A stretch of DNA of 64,000 nucleotides from Coprococcus_C hominis. GTDB lineage: Bacteria; Bacillota; Clostridia; Lachnospirales; Lachnospiraceae. Positions 24,560-33,795 of the stretch are shown here, one piece after another. A model generated the notes under the pieces. The model ran no database searches, was not told where the DNA came from, and saw only the letters and a list, made by a program, of their open reading frames with translations. The position numbers were made by a program, and so were the translations under genes. The stretch lies in assembly GCF_020687505.1 (NCBI RefSeq), contig NZ_JAJEQT010000001.1; one strand, 5' to 3'. How positions within the stretch are numbered: position 1 is the first letter of the stretch; each line of letters opens with the position of its first letter.

Positions 24560-25495
24560 ATGAGATTAAATGAATTCCTTGGAATCAAGTATCCGATTAT
24601 TCAGGGTGGAATGGCGAATATCGCACTTGGCGAGTTTGCAGCCGCTGTCAGCAATGCCGGTGGACTGGGACTGATCGCATCCGGCGGATTTGACGCAGAG
24701 CGTATCCGTGAGGAGATCAAGAAGTGCCGTGCTTTGACCGATAAGCCATTTGGTGTAAACCTGATGCTGATGAATCCGGATGTCGACAATATCGCAAAGA
24801 TGTTGGTGGAAGAGAGGGTTGATGTAATCACAACCGGAGCCGGAAGCCCGGAGAAATATGTGGCTGACTGGAAGGCAGTTGGCACAAAGGTTATCCCGGT
24901 TGTCAGTGGTGTTGCTCTCGCAAAGCGTATGGAGCGTATGGGTGTGGATGCCCTGATCGCAGAAGGCGGCGAGAGTGGCGGACATGTCGGTGAGATGACA
25001 ACGATGACACTTGTACCGATGGTTGTCGATGCAGTTAATATCCCGGTTATCGCAGCCGGTGGTATCGCAGACGGCAGAGGGATGGTTGCAGCATTTGCAC
25101 TTGGCGCAATCGGCGTACAGATCGGAACGGTATTACTTGCCAGTGAAGAATGTCCGATCCATATCAATTATAAAGAAGCAGTCATCAAGGCGAAGGATAA
25201 CGGTACAGCAGTGACTGGCAGATCCAGTGGTGCTCCGGTGCGGGTAATCAAAAACCAGATGGCACGTGAGTATCTGAAGATGGAAGGCAAGGGTGTTCCA
25301 AGAGAAGAGTTAGAGCAGCTTACACTTGGTTCTCTCCGCAAGGCTGTCTTAGATGGCGATACAAAGAACGGTTCTCTGATGGCTGGTCAGGTCTGTGGTC
25401 TTGTAAAGGAGATCAAGCCGGTGGCAGAGATCTTGAAGGGCTTGTATGAGGATTCCCTTGCAGAGCTTGCAAAGCTGAACAGTGAGGGCATTTAG
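24560..25495 (+). CDS. fabK: Enoyl-ACP reductase II (FMN-dependent)
   Basis: This is a protein of about 311 residues from the ATG at 24560, which follows GTGAGGAGGATAAAG; an upstream GTG overlaps this site. FabK completes each elongation cycle by reducing enoyl-ACP with FMN and NAD(P)H. It has the TIM-barrel nitronate monooxygenase-like sequence: IIQGGMANIALGEFAAAVSN, FGVNLMLMNP, ITTGAGSPEKY, and AEGGESGGHVGEMTTMTLVP with the FMN-phosphate loop VIAAGGIADGRG. No FabI or FabL is present here, so this is likely the main enoyl reductase. Confidence 0.96.
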   Translation: MRLNEFLGIKYPIIQGGMANIALGEFAAAVSNAGGLGLIASGGFDAERIREEIKKCRALTDKPFGVNLMLMNPDVDNIAKMLVEERVDVITTGAGSPEKYVADWKAVGTKVIPVVSGVALAKRMERMGVDALIAEGGESGGHVGEMTTMTLVPMVVDAVNIPVIAAGGIADGRGMVAAFALGAIGVQIGTVLLASEECPIHINYKEAVIKAKDNGTAVTGRSSGAPVRVIKNQMAREYLKMEGKGVPREELEQLTLGSLRKAVLDGDTKNGSLMAGQVCGLVKEIKPVAEILKGLYEDSLAELAKLNSEGI

Positions 25496-25565
25496 ATAAG
25501 ATAAGGCACGCGAATGCGTGACGGCATAAATTGATAGAATAATCATAGATAAGCAGGAGGAAATT

Positions 25566-26510
25566 ATGAAGATCGGTTTTTTATACGCTGGACAGGGTGC
25601 ACAGCATGTCGGAATGGGAAAAGATCTCTATGAGGCATATCCAGAGTTCCGCGAGGTATTTGACAATGTAAAGCTTGATTTTGACGTGAAGGAATGTTGT
25701 TTCGATGGTCCAATCGAGAAGCTTGGACAGACAAGATACACACAGCCATGTATGGTTGCCTTTGCGGTTGGTGTGACAAAGATTCTTGCAGCAAAGGGCA
25801 TCGTACCGGAGATCGCAGCCGGACTTTCGCTCGGTGAGTATTCCGCACTCTATGCGGCAGGTGTATTCGAGGAGCAGCAGGTCATCGACCTTGTTGCATA
25901 CCGTGGTAAATCCATGGAAGAGGCAGTGACAGGCAGAGACACTGGTATGATCGCAGTTATGAATCTTGACCGTGAGACGATCAAGGCATGCTGTAAGCAG
26001 GCAGAGGAAGAATTTGCAGACAGCGAGTTCCATATCGCAGAGGTTGCAAATTATAATACACCAGTTCAGGTGACTGTATCTGGTGATACACCGGTTATCA
26101 CAAGAGCCGGAGAGCTGATGATGGAGAAGGGCGCAAGAAGAATCGTGCCTGTTGCAGTCAGCGGACCATTCCATACATCTCTGATGAAGCCGGCTGGTGA
26201 CAAGCTTGCAGAGCGTTTCAAGACCGAGCATTTCGGTGAGATGAAGTTCCCTGTTCTGTTCAATGCAACCGGTAAGGAGCTTGCAGCAGATAAGACAATT
26301 CCTCAGATGCTTGAGACACAGGTACAGAGCAGCGTATATTTTGAAGATTCTATCAAGTACATGATCGAGCAGGGCGTTGATACCTTTATCGAGGTTGGTC
26401 CGGGTAAGACACTTTCCGGATTCGTAAAGAAGATCGACCGCAGCTTTGCTACTTATTCAGTAGAAGATATCGATTCATTAAATATATTATTAGAAGCACT
26501 TGGAAAGTAA
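25566..26510 (+). CDS. fabD: Malonyl-CoA:ACP transacylase
   Basis: The product has 314 residues. FabD loads malonate onto acyl carrier protein. The oxyanion segment YAGQGAQHVGMG is near the N-terminus, the nucleophile is in GLSLGEYSALYAAG (Ser about 88), the substrate-binding Arg in VAYRGKSMEEA, and the catalytic His in VSGPFHTSLM. The start follows AGGAGGAAATT. Some clusters place acpP just before fabD; here the 70-base gap cannot hold it. Confidence 0.96.
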   Translation: MKIGFLYAGQGAQHVGMGKDLYEAYPEFREVFDNVKLDFDVKECCFDGPIEKLGQTRYTQPCMVAFAVGVTKILAAKGIVPEIAAGLSLGEYSALYAAGVFEEQQVIDLVAYRGKSMEEAVTGRDTGMIAVMNLDRETIKACCKQAEEEFADSEFHIAEVANYNTPVQVTVSGDTPVITRAGELMMEKGARRIVPVAVSGPFHTSLMKPAGDKLAERFKTEHFGEMKFPVLFNATGKELAADKTIPQMLETQVQSSVYFEDSIKYMIEQGVDTFIEVGPGKTLSGFVKKIDRSFATYSVEDIDSLNILLEALGK

Positions 26511-26525
26511 ATTTGGAGGGAATCT

Positions 26526-27269
26526 ATGACATTAGAGAATAAAACAGCCATTGTCACAGGCGGAAGCCGTGGAATCGGTCGTGCAATCTGTGTTGCGCTT
26601 GCAGAGGCAGGTGCCAATGTCGTAACCTGTTATGCACATGGCGCAGCTGGTGCCGAAGAGACAGTAAAGCTGTGTGAGGCATATGGTGTGAAGGCATCCG
26701 CCATTCGGGCAGATGTTGCAAAAAATGAAGATGTACAGGCACTCGTGACAAAGGTAAAGGAAGAGTACGGAAGCATTGATATTCTTGTCAACAATGCAGG
26801 TATCACGAAGGATAACCTGATGCTGAAGATGACGGAGGAAGATTTCGAGCAGGTCATTGACACGAACTTAAAGGGTGCATTTCTGTGTATCAAGCATGTA
26901 TCAAAGATCATGCTCAAGCAGAAGCGTGGACACATTATCAACATCAGCAGCGTGGTCGGTGTTCGTGGAAATGCCGGACAGGTCAATTATGCATCCAGCA
27001 AGGCAGGCTTGATCGGTATGACAAAGTCTGTTGCGAAGGAAATCGGTTCCCGTGGCATTACCGTGAATGCGGTGGCACCGGGATTTATTGAGACAGATAT
27101 GACAGCAAAGCTGCCTGAGGCTGTTGTGGAAGAGAACTTAAAGAGTATTCCGATGAAGAAGCTTGGCAAGGTCGAAGATGTTGCAAATCTTGTCCGTTTT
27201 CTGGCAAGTGATGATGCAAGTTATATTACCGGTCAGGTCATCTGTGTAGATGGCGGTATGGCAATGTAG
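26526..27269 (+). CDS. fabG: 3-oxoacyl-ACP reductase
   Basis: The product has 247 residues, a classical short-chain dehydrogenase. TGGSRGIGRAI binds the NADPH phosphates, NNAGITKDNLMLKM is the NNAG motif, and the catalytic Ser-Tyr-Lys lie in INISSVVGVRGNAGQVNYAS and SKAG. The C-terminal ASYITGQVICVDGGMAM is normal. It follows fabD by 15 bases and is followed by fabF 10 bases after its stop. Confidence 0.96.
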   Translation: MTLENKTAIVTGGSRGIGRAICVALAEAGANVVTCYAHGAAGAEETVKLCEAYGVKASAIRADVAKNEDVQALVTKVKEEYGSIDILVNNAGITKDNLMLKMTEEDFEQVIDTNLKGAFLCIKHVSKIMLKQKRGHIINISSVVGVRGNAGQVNYASSKAGLIGMTKSVAKEIGSRGITVNAVAPGFIETDMTAKLPEAVVEENLKSIPMKKLGKVEDVANLVRFLASDDASYITGQVICVDGGMAM

Positions 27270-27279
27270 GAGGGAAAAA

Positions 27280-28518
27280 ATGAGCAGAAGAGTTGTGATT
27301 ACAGGTTTAGGAACTGTAAACCCTTTGGGAAATAACGTAGAGACAACATGGGATAATGTAAAAAAAGGTGTCTGCGGAATTGATGAGATTACAAGAATTG
27401 ATACGACGAACCATGCAGTGAAGCTTGCCGGAGAGGTAAAGAATCTGGATGTAACAGCCGTAATCGACAAGAAGGATGCCAGACGTATGGACCGCTACGC
27501 ACAGTATGCAGTTGTTGCAGCTGACGAGGCATTTAAGCAGAGTGGACTGGATATGGAGAAGGAAGATGCGGAACGCTGTGGAGTCATCTTCTCCAGCGGT
27601 ATCGGCGGCATGGAAGTCACAGAGAAGAACTATCAGACTGGCGAGAGACGTGGTTTTGACAAGATCTCCCCATTCTATATTCCGATGACAATCGCAAACA
27701 TGGGTGCCGGAAATATCGCAATCCGTTTTGGATTTAAAGGTATCTGTACCTGCGTTGTAACGGCCTGTGCATCCGGCAATAATGCAGTTGGTGACAGCTT
27801 CCATTATATTCGTGATGGATATGCAGATGTCATGATCTGTGGTGGTTCTGAGGCAGCAATCACGGATATGGCAATCGGTGGATTTACAGCGATGCAGGCA
27901 TTGAATACAACAACGGATAAGAATCGTGCTTCGATTCCATTTGATAAGGAGCGTGCCGGTTTCGTCATGGGTGAAGGTGCCGGTGCACTTGTATTAGAAG
28001 AGTATGAGCATGCGAAGGCGCGAGGTGCGGAAATCCTCGGCGAGGTTGTAGGATACGGTGCAACCTGTGATGCATACCATATCACAGCCCCATGTCCGGA
28101 TGGAGCAGGTGGAGCAGCCTGTATGGCAATGGCAGTGAAGGATGCCGGTATCAAGCCGGAGCAGGTTGGTTATATCAACGCACATGGTACATCCACACAC
28201 TTAAATGATGCAGGCGAGACAATGGCGATCAAGACAACATTTGGTGAGCATGCATACAAGCTGATGGTTAGCTCTACAAAGTCTATGACCGGACATCTGC
28301 TCGGTGGTAGTGGTGCCGTAGAAGCTGTAATCACAGCACTTGCATTGCATGATGGATTTATTCCTGCAACGATCAACTATCAGGTGCCAGATGAAGAGTG
28401 TGATCTGGATATCGTTCCAAATGAAGGAAGAAATGTACAGGTAGAGTATGCGCTTTCCAACTCCCTTGGATTTGGTGGACACAACGCAAGTATTCTGCTG
28501 AAGAAGTTTGAAGCGTAG
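27280..28518 (+). CDS. fabF: 3-oxoacyl-ACP synthase II
   Basis: This is a protein of about 412 residues from the ATG at 27280, which is preceded by GGAGGGAAAAA; the upstream ATG at 27250 lies inside fabG. FabF does the elongating condensations. The Cys-His-His set is intact: VVTACASGNNAVGDSF, NAHGTSTHLNDAGE and KSMTGHLLGGSGAVEA. The DKERAGFVMGEGAGALVLEE segment is typical. It controls chain length and the temperature response in other bacteria. Confidence 0.96.
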   Translation: MSRRVVITGLGTVNPLGNNVETTWDNVKKGVCGIDEITRIDTTNHAVKLAGEVKNLDVTAVIDKKDARRMDRYAQYAVVAADEAFKQSGLDMEKEDAERCGVIFSSGIGGMEVTEKNYQTGERRGFDKISPFYIPMTIANMGAGNIAIRFGFKGICTCVVTACASGNNAVGDSFHYIRDGYADVMICGGSEAAITDMAIGGFTAMQALNTTTDKNRASIPFDKERAGFVMGEGAGALVLEEYEHAKARGAEILGEVVGYGATCDAYHITAPCPDGAGGAACMAMAVKDAGIKPEQVGYINAHGTSTHLNDAGETMAIKTTFGEHAYKLMVSSTKSMTGHLLGGSGAVEAVITALALHDGFIPATINYQVPDEECDLDIVPNEGRNVQVEYALSNSLGFGGHNASILLKKFEA

Positions 28519-28541
28519 ATTGCAGGACGAAGGAGAAGAAG

Positions 28542-28970
28542 ATGGAATTAAATTCAAATCAGATACAGGAGATTTTGCCACATCGTTATCCGTTTCAGTT
28601 AGTTGACCGAATCACAGATTTTGAACCTGGCAAATGGGCGAAGGGTGTGAAATGTGTATCCGTGAATGAGATGCAGTTTCTGGGACATTTTCCAACACAG
28701 CATGTCATGCCGGGCGTACTCGTGATCGAGGCGCTCGCACAGGTTGGTGCGATTGCAATTTTGTCCGAGGAAGAGCACAAAGGAAAGACTGCATTTTTCG
28801 GTGGCATCAAGAATGCGAGATTCAAGAAGCAGATCACGCCGGGCGATGTGATTGAGATGGAATGCGAGATCACAGACCAGAAGGGACCAATCGGTTCTGG
28901 AAAGGCTGTCGCAAAGGTAGATGGAAAAGTTGCTGTAACGGCAGAACTTACATTTGTCGTAGGCGCATAA
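28542..28970 (+). CDS. fabZ: 3-hydroxyacyl-ACP dehydratase
   Basis: The product has 142 residues, a hot-dog fold dehydratase. LPHRYPFQLVDRI holds the first conserved His region; GHFPTQHVMPGVLVIEALAQ carries the catalytic His and Glu positions. It dehydrates 3-hydroxyacyl-ACP; without FabA or FabM visible, how unsaturated chains are made is not shown here. A clear terminator follows at 28986-29013 and ends the acc/fab operon. Confidence 0.95.
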   Translation: MELNSNQIQEILPHRYPFQLVDRITDFEPGKWAKGVKCVSVNEMQFLGHFPTQHVMPGVLVIEALAQVGAIAILSEEEHKGKTAFFGGIKNARFKKQITPGDVIEMECEITDQKGPIGSGKAVAKVDGKVAVTAELTFVVGA

Positions 28971-28985
28971 ATCGTGTATAATAAT

Positions 28986-29013
28986 AGGGCTGTCATTGAC
29001 AGCTCTATTTTTT
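28986..29013 (+). terminator. Terminator of the acc/fab operon
   Basis: AGGGCTGTCA and TGACAGCTCT pair (one G-T) and are followed by ATTTTTT. It separates fabZ from thiD. Confidence 0.88.
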
Positions 29014-29031
29014 GAGGAGTTAAACAAATAG

Positions 29032-29859
29032 ATGGATGAGAAGAAATTAACCAATCGAAGCCTTGCTCCGGTGCTTTCTATTGCAGGTTCGGATAGCTCC
29101 GGTGGTGCGGGCATACAGGCAGATCTGAAGACGATGCTCGCGAATGACTGCTATGGTATGTCAGCCATTACAGCTCTAACTGCACAAAACACGATGGGAG
29201 TTACCGGTATTATGGATGTGACACCGGAATTTCTGCGGAAGCAGATTGACGCAGTGTTTTTGGATATTCCGCCAAAAGCTGTGAAGATTGGCATGGTATC
29301 CGATAAAGCCTTGATAAATACAATCGCGGAAGCACTTGAAGACTGGCATGCGGAAAATATAGTTGTGGATCCGGTGATGGTTGCGACAAGCGGGAGCCGG
29401 TTGTTAAAGGAAGATGCGATTTCCTGTCTGACAGAGATGCTTCTTCCACTTGCGACACTGATCACGCCGAATATCCCGGAGGCAGAGCTGCTTACCGGAA
29501 TGACGATTCAGTCCAAAACGGATATGGAACAGGCGGGAAGATGCCTGTATGACAGATTTCATTCCCAGGTGCTGATTAAGGGCGGACATGCGATTGAGGA
29601 TGCCAGCGATGTATTGGTTGGAACCGAAGTGATCTGGTTCCACGGTTCCCGTATCGACAATCCGAATACACATGGTACCGGATGTACTTTATCCTCTGCG
29701 ATTGCGTGTGGACTGGCAAAAGGATATTCGGTTGCGCAGAGTATCAGCTATGCCAAAAGTTATCTTAGTGGCGCACTTTCGTCAGGTCTTGATCTCGGCA
29801 GAGGGAGTGGGCCAATCGACCATGGATGGCAGATACAGGAAAACGTCAGATCTTTATAA
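29032..29859 (+). CDS. thiD: Hydroxymethylpyrimidine (phosphate) kinase
   Basis: The product has 275 residues, ribokinase fold. ThiD phosphorylates HMP and HMP-phosphate for thiamin synthesis. The substrate-binding SIAGSDSSGGAGIQADLKTM opens the protein; VDPVMVATSGSRLL and TPNIPEAELLTGM are in order; the catalytic NTHGTGCTLSSAIACGLAKG holds the anion hole and base Asp-equivalent. TTTTGAGGAG lies 10 bases upstream. No TPP riboswitch is visible in the 60-base leader. It is first in a short run with the thiE fusion. Confidence 0.94.
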   Translation: MDEKKLTNRSLAPVLSIAGSDSSGGAGIQADLKTMLANDCYGMSAITALTAQNTMGVTGIMDVTPEFLRKQIDAVFLDIPPKAVKIGMVSDKALINTIAEALEDWHAENIVVDPVMVATSGSRLLKEDAISCLTEMLLPLATLITPNIPEAELLTGMTIQSKTDMEQAGRCLYDRFHSQVLIKGGHAIEDASDVLVGTEVIWFHGSRIDNPNTHGTGCTLSSAIACGLAKGYSVAQSISYAKSYLSGALSSGLDLGRGSGPIDHGWQIQENVRSL

Positions 29860-29930
29860 CGATTTTTACGGGAAAATGGCGTGAGAGTAAAAGAGAAAAG
29901 TCAGGTAAAAATCTGGAGATTAAACAGAAA

Positions 29931-31250
29931 ATGAAGATAAATAAAGAACAGTTACAGGTCTATGCTGTAACAGATAGAAAATCAGTAAATAAGAAACGAT
30001 ACGCAACCCTGATAGATGCGGTGGAAGCGGCAATTAAGGGTGGTGCGACGATCGTGCAGCTGCGGGAAAAAGAGCTTTCCGAAGGTGCATTTCTTGCAGA
30101 GGCAAAGGAAATCAAAAAGCTGACGGGAAGATATGGCATACCGCTTATCATCAACGATAATGTGGCACTGGCAAAAGCCTGTCACGCAGATGGCGTACAC
30201 TTAGGACAGGGCGACATGCAGGTGGAAGAAGCGCGTGCTATCCTTGGGGATGCAGCGATCATCGGTGTATCCGCCCACAATGTAGAGGAAGCTCTGCTTG
30301 CGGAAAAACAGGGTGCTGATTACCTTGGTTCCGGATCTGCCTTTGTGACGACGACCAAGCAGGATGTAACAGCACTCCCTCTGAAGACGCTGCGGGAGAT
30401 TTGCCATGCTGTGCAGATTCCGGTTGTGGCAATCGGGGGTGTCAGTGCGGAGAATATCAATCAGTTAGTTGGTTGCGATGTGGCAGGTGTCGCGGTGGTA
30501 TCTGCGATCTTTGCGCAGGACGAAATTGAGACAGCCACGAAGAAGCTTACGGCTCAGGTGAAGGATATGCTTGCAAAGACAGAAACGTTTGATGCATTAT
30601 ATCAGAAACTGATGCCACTCTTACAGGGTAAAAAGGGCGTGCTTTTCGATATGGATGGAACACTGATTGACAGTATGCCGATGTGGCGGACACTGGATGT
30701 GGAATATATCGGCAGGTACGGCATCCATCCGGACATGGAGTTTCACCATCAGGTGGCGACGATGACACTCATTCAGGCGGCGAACTTCATCAAAGAACAG
30801 TTTGACATCCCGAAGACTTCGGAGGAGATCTTCAATGATTTCCAGAATATGGTGATCGAGGAATACCGGAATACGATTCCGCTGAAGCCATATGCCCGCG
30901 AGCTTGTAAAGTGGATGAAACGGGATGGCTATAAGGTGGCGGTTGCAACGGCAAACGAGATTCATTTAAGTGAGATGGTACTAGAACGGACCGGGCTTAT
31001 GGCGGATGTTGATACGATCGTCAGCTGTACGATGGCGGGGGCGAGCAAGGAATCATCGGCCGTATATGAGCTTGCCTGTGCGAATATGCGGATTACTCCA
31101 GTGGAATGTGTGATTTTTGAAGACAGCTTACGTGCGATGTATACAGCGAAGAAAGCCGGATTTGTGACGGTTGCGGTTTATGATGATGTGGCAAAGGACA
31201 GCTGGGAAGAGATCTGCCGGATTACAGACGAACAGGTGGTGCTTGAATAA
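29931..31250 (+). CDS. thiE: Thiamin phosphate synthase fused to a HAD phosphatase
   Basis: This is a protein of about 439 residues from the ATG at 29931 (GGAG 12 bases upstream); an earlier ATG at 29826 lies inside thiD. Residues 1-215 are ThiE, which joins HMP-PP and thiazole phosphate: TIVQLREKEL, GIPLIINDNVALAKACHADG, VHLGQGDMQVEEAR, DYLGSGSAFVTTTKQDV and VVAIGGVSAENI. Residues about 230-439 are a beta-phosphoglucomutase-like HAD hydrolase: FDMDGTLIDS (Asp about 240 and 242), VATANEIHLSEM, and VIFEDSLRAMYTAKKAGF. The fusion suggests that the phosphatase acts on thiamin phosphate, a pyrophosphate intermediate or a damaged by-product; none of these is proven. Its last base is shared with the start of the next gene. 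Confidence 0.9.
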   Translation: MKINKEQLQVYAVTDRKSVNKKRYATLIDAVEAAIKGGATIVQLREKELSEGAFLAEAKEIKKLTGRYGIPLIINDNVALAKACHADGVHLGQGDMQVEEARAILGDAAIIGVSAHNVEEALLAEKQGADYLGSGSAFVTTTKQDVTALPLKTLREICHAVQIPVVAIGGVSAENINQLVGCDVAGVAVVSAIFAQDEIETATKKLTAQVKDMLAKTETFDALYQKLMPLLQGKKGVLFDMDGTLIDSMPMWRTLDVEYIGRYGIHPDMEFHHQVATMTLIQAANFIKEQFDIPKTSEEIFNDFQNMVIEEYRNTIPLKPYARELVKWMKRDGYKVAVATANEIHLSEMVLERTGLMADVDTIVSCTMAGASKESSAVYELACANMRITPVECVIFEDSLRAMYTAKKAGFVTVAVYDDVAKDSWEEICRITDEQVVLE

Positions 31251-31450
31251 TGGAGAAAAAGAAAAAAACAGAGATACAGACAAGCTGCGATACATGTGCG
31301 TATCTGATCTATGATGAGGAATATGAGGAATACGTCTGTGACGTGAGTATGGACGAGGATGAGATCGCCCGGTTGTACGGGGACAGCCATTATAGTTGTC
31401 CGTATTATAAGAACGGCGATGAGTATCGGGTTGTAAGGCATCAGATGTAG
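31250..31450 (+). CDS. DUF6472-like small Cys-rich protein
   Basis: The product has 66 residues and starts on the last base of the previous stop (TAATG). Four conserved Cys lie in SCDTCAYLIYDEEYEEYVCD and HYSCPYY, spaced as a likely zinc or iron-sulfur knuckle, within a very acidic peptide. This Cys pattern fits DUF6472, common in Lachnospiraceae and without known role. Overlap with the thiE fusion suggests that it is co-translated. Confidence 0.75.
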   Translation: MEKKKKTEIQTSCDTCAYLIYDEEYEEYVCDVSMDEDEIARLYGDSHYSCPYYKNGDEYRVVRHQM

Positions 31451-31464
31451 GAAAGGAAAAACAG

Positions 31465-31980
31465 ATGAAGAAAAATATAGTATTGATCGGTATGCCGGGA
31501 AGTGGAAAAAGCACGATCGGCGTATTGCTCGCAAAGGCAATCAATTATCAGTTTATCGACGGTGATCTGCTGATCCAGCGACAAGAAAAAAAGACATTGG
31601 TCGATATTATCAACGAGAAGGGTATCGATGCATTTCTTGCGATTGAGAATCAGGTGCTCCGGGAGATCAACACGGAAGCATCCGTGATTGCGACTGGCGG
31701 CAGTGCGATTTTCTCGGAAGAAGCGATGAAGCATTTAGGCGAACAGGGACTGATCGTGTATCTCGATGTAAGCTGTGAGGAGATTATCCGTCGCGTGAAT
31801 AATATCTCGACGCGTGGTATCGCAATGAAGCCTGGAAAGACATTAGCAGATTTGTACGAGGAGCGCAAACCATATTATGAGAAATATGCGCAGCTCACGA
31901 TTCCATGTGATGGGAAGACGATGGAGCAGTGCGTACAGGCGATTGCGCTTGCGGTAGACAACCCGGTGCGGATGTGCTAA
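31465..31980 (+). CDS. Shikimate-kinase-like P-loop kinase, probably other substrate
   Basis: The product has 171 residues. Walker A is GMPGSGKST (residues 9-17), and the nucleoside-kinase fold continues with FIDGDLLIQRQEKKTLVDII, IVYLDVSCEEIIRRVNN and LYEERKPYYEKYAQLTI. Its length and order match AroK. However, the shikimate-binding Arg in the FRxxE segment is replaced (DAFLAIENQV), and the GGG loop reads ATGGSAIF. The later Arg of the EERKPYYE segment is kept. It could use another small alcohol or be a weak shikimate kinase. No other aromatic pathway gene is near. It starts 14 bases after the DUF6472 stop, with GGAAAGG upstream. Confidence 0.7.
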   Translation: MKKNIVLIGMPGSGKSTIGVLLAKAINYQFIDGDLLIQRQEKKTLVDIINEKGIDAFLAIENQVLREINTEASVIATGGSAIFSEEAMKHLGEQGLIVYLDVSCEEIIRRVNNISTRGIAMKPGKTLADLYEERKPYYEKYAQLTIPCDGKTMEQCVQAIALAVDNPVRMC

Positions 31981-32038
31981 AATAAGGTTGTATTTTTGAT
32001 AAATGAAAGCAAAAAAATGATAAAGGAGTTGTGCTTTT

Positions 32039-33771
32039 ATGAAGTTACGTAAGAAATTCAACAAAGTAACGGCATGGATACTGACGTGTATTTTGTTCTT
32101 CACGATGGCATTTTCGATTACATCGGAAGCATATGGAGAAGGCTATACACATGCAAAGCAGTTTAAAAACTGTCATATTTATAATGGTATTGATGTATCT
32201 ACCTGGAACAAACAGATTGACTGGAATGCAGTTAAAGCCTCCGGGATTGATTTTGCATTTATCAAGGTCGGCGGACGAGGCTGGGGTTCAGCAGGAACCT
32301 TATACCATGATTCCCGTGCACTGGAGAACCTGAAAGGTGCGAAGGCGGCAGGCATCAAGATAGGAGTTTATTTCTTCTCGCAGGCAATCACAGAGAAGGA
32401 AGCCGCAGAGGAAGCACAGTATACGATCAACTATCTTCATACATATGGCATCTCAATCGATCTTCCGATTGCGATGGACTTTGAGTATGCCAGTGATTCT
32501 CCGACCGGAGGCAGACTGAGAACGGCGAACCTGACAAGGGAACAGGCGACGAATGTCTGTCTGGCATTCTGCAGCTACGTGGCAACAAGAGGCTATACAC
32601 CAATGGTGTATGCAAACAAGTCAATGCTTACCAACGATATGAATGCATCTACGATCGCCAGCAGATATCCAATCTGGCTGGCACAGTATAAATCAACTGC
32701 GACTTATACAGGTGCATATTCATACTGGCAGTATACAAACTCCGGAATGGTTCCAGGCATTGAAGGCCGCGTTGATATGAACTTCTATTATTCGACAGAT
32801 GGAAGTTTTTCTTCGAAGATCAACATTCCGGTACCAACCGGGGAGACTGCTCCAGCGGATGCAAAAATCGTCTATGCAACACATATTCAGACATATGGCT
32901 GGGAAAAAGAGGAAACGTATGATGGTGGTATCAGTGGTACGGTTGGACAGGCAAAACGGCTTGAGGCAATCAAGATTCGGAACAATACCGGCATCGAGGG
33001 AAGCGTTGAGTATCAGGTACATTGCCAGTCATTCGGATGGATGGACTGGACGATGGATGGCGATATTGCAGGTCTGACAGGGCTTGCAAAGCGATTAGAG
33101 GCAATTCGGATTCGGTTGACGGGACAGCTGGCAGAGCAATACGATGTCTATTACCGTGTGCAGTGCCAGACCTATGGCTGGTTAGACTGGGCGAAGAACG
33201 GACAGACTGCAGGTTCGCCGGATTCCGCTTATATTCGATCCAGATTAAGCTTGTTGAAAAAGGCGGCATGGCACCGGGCAACACTTCAAAGGTGTATGTG
33301 TCTCCGTTGATTGGATATAACACACATGTACAGACATACGGCTGGACCGGTACCGTTTTTGATGGTACGACAGGCGGTACAACCGGACATGCAAAACGTT
33401 TGGAATCAATTTCTATCACGAACTTGACAGAGACGTCTGGAAATGTCGTATATCGTGTGCATGGACAGACCTATGGCTGGCAGGGCTGGCGTCAGAATGG
33501 CGCGCAGGCAGGCTCGATTGGACAGGCAAAGCGTCTGGAGGCAATCCAGATTAAGTTGACCGGAGCACTGGCAGAGAAATATGATGTATATTACCGGGTA
33601 CATTGCCAGACATACGGCTGGATGGGCTGGGCGAAAAATGGCGATCCGGCAGGTACAACCGGACATGCAAAGCGTTTAGAGGCAATCCAGATCGTATTGA
33701 GAGCGAAAGGAACTGGTGCACCGAGTGCATCCAGTCAGCCGGCGTATGTCGGTGGTGCAGTGCCACAGTAA
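32039..33771 (+). pseudogene. Secreted GH25 lysozyme with six ChW repeats, frameshifted
   Basis: The gene would encode about 577 residues. A signal peptide (1-33) is followed by a GH25 muramidase domain (about 45-245: NGIDVSTWNKQIDWNAV, AMDFEYAS, SYWQYTNSGMVPGIEGRVDM), then ChW repeats such as IQTYGWEKEETYDGGISGTV and VHCQTYGWMGWAKNGDPAGT. There are six repeats, in two groups of three. In repeat 3 the frame shifts near 33221-33230, so the intact reading stops at 33310 after a junk tail, while repeats 4-6 continue in another frame to 33771. Compared with its sister repeats, repeat 3 seems to lack about 7 nt after AGSPD. The catalytic domain and repeats 1-2 could still be made as a shorter secreted enzyme. 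AAAGGAG precedes the ATG. Confidence 0.8.
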
Positions 33772-33795
33772 TTACATAAAATTAGAAAAACAGGA

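Noticed and set aside
25581..26231. 216-codon minus-strand frame opposite fabD
   Set aside because: It is a shadow frame of a conserved gene, with Cys-rich composition.
28971..29031. TPP riboswitch before thiD
   Set aside because: The leader is only about 60 bases and consists of the fabZ terminator and a ribosome binding site; no CUGAGA-type core is present.
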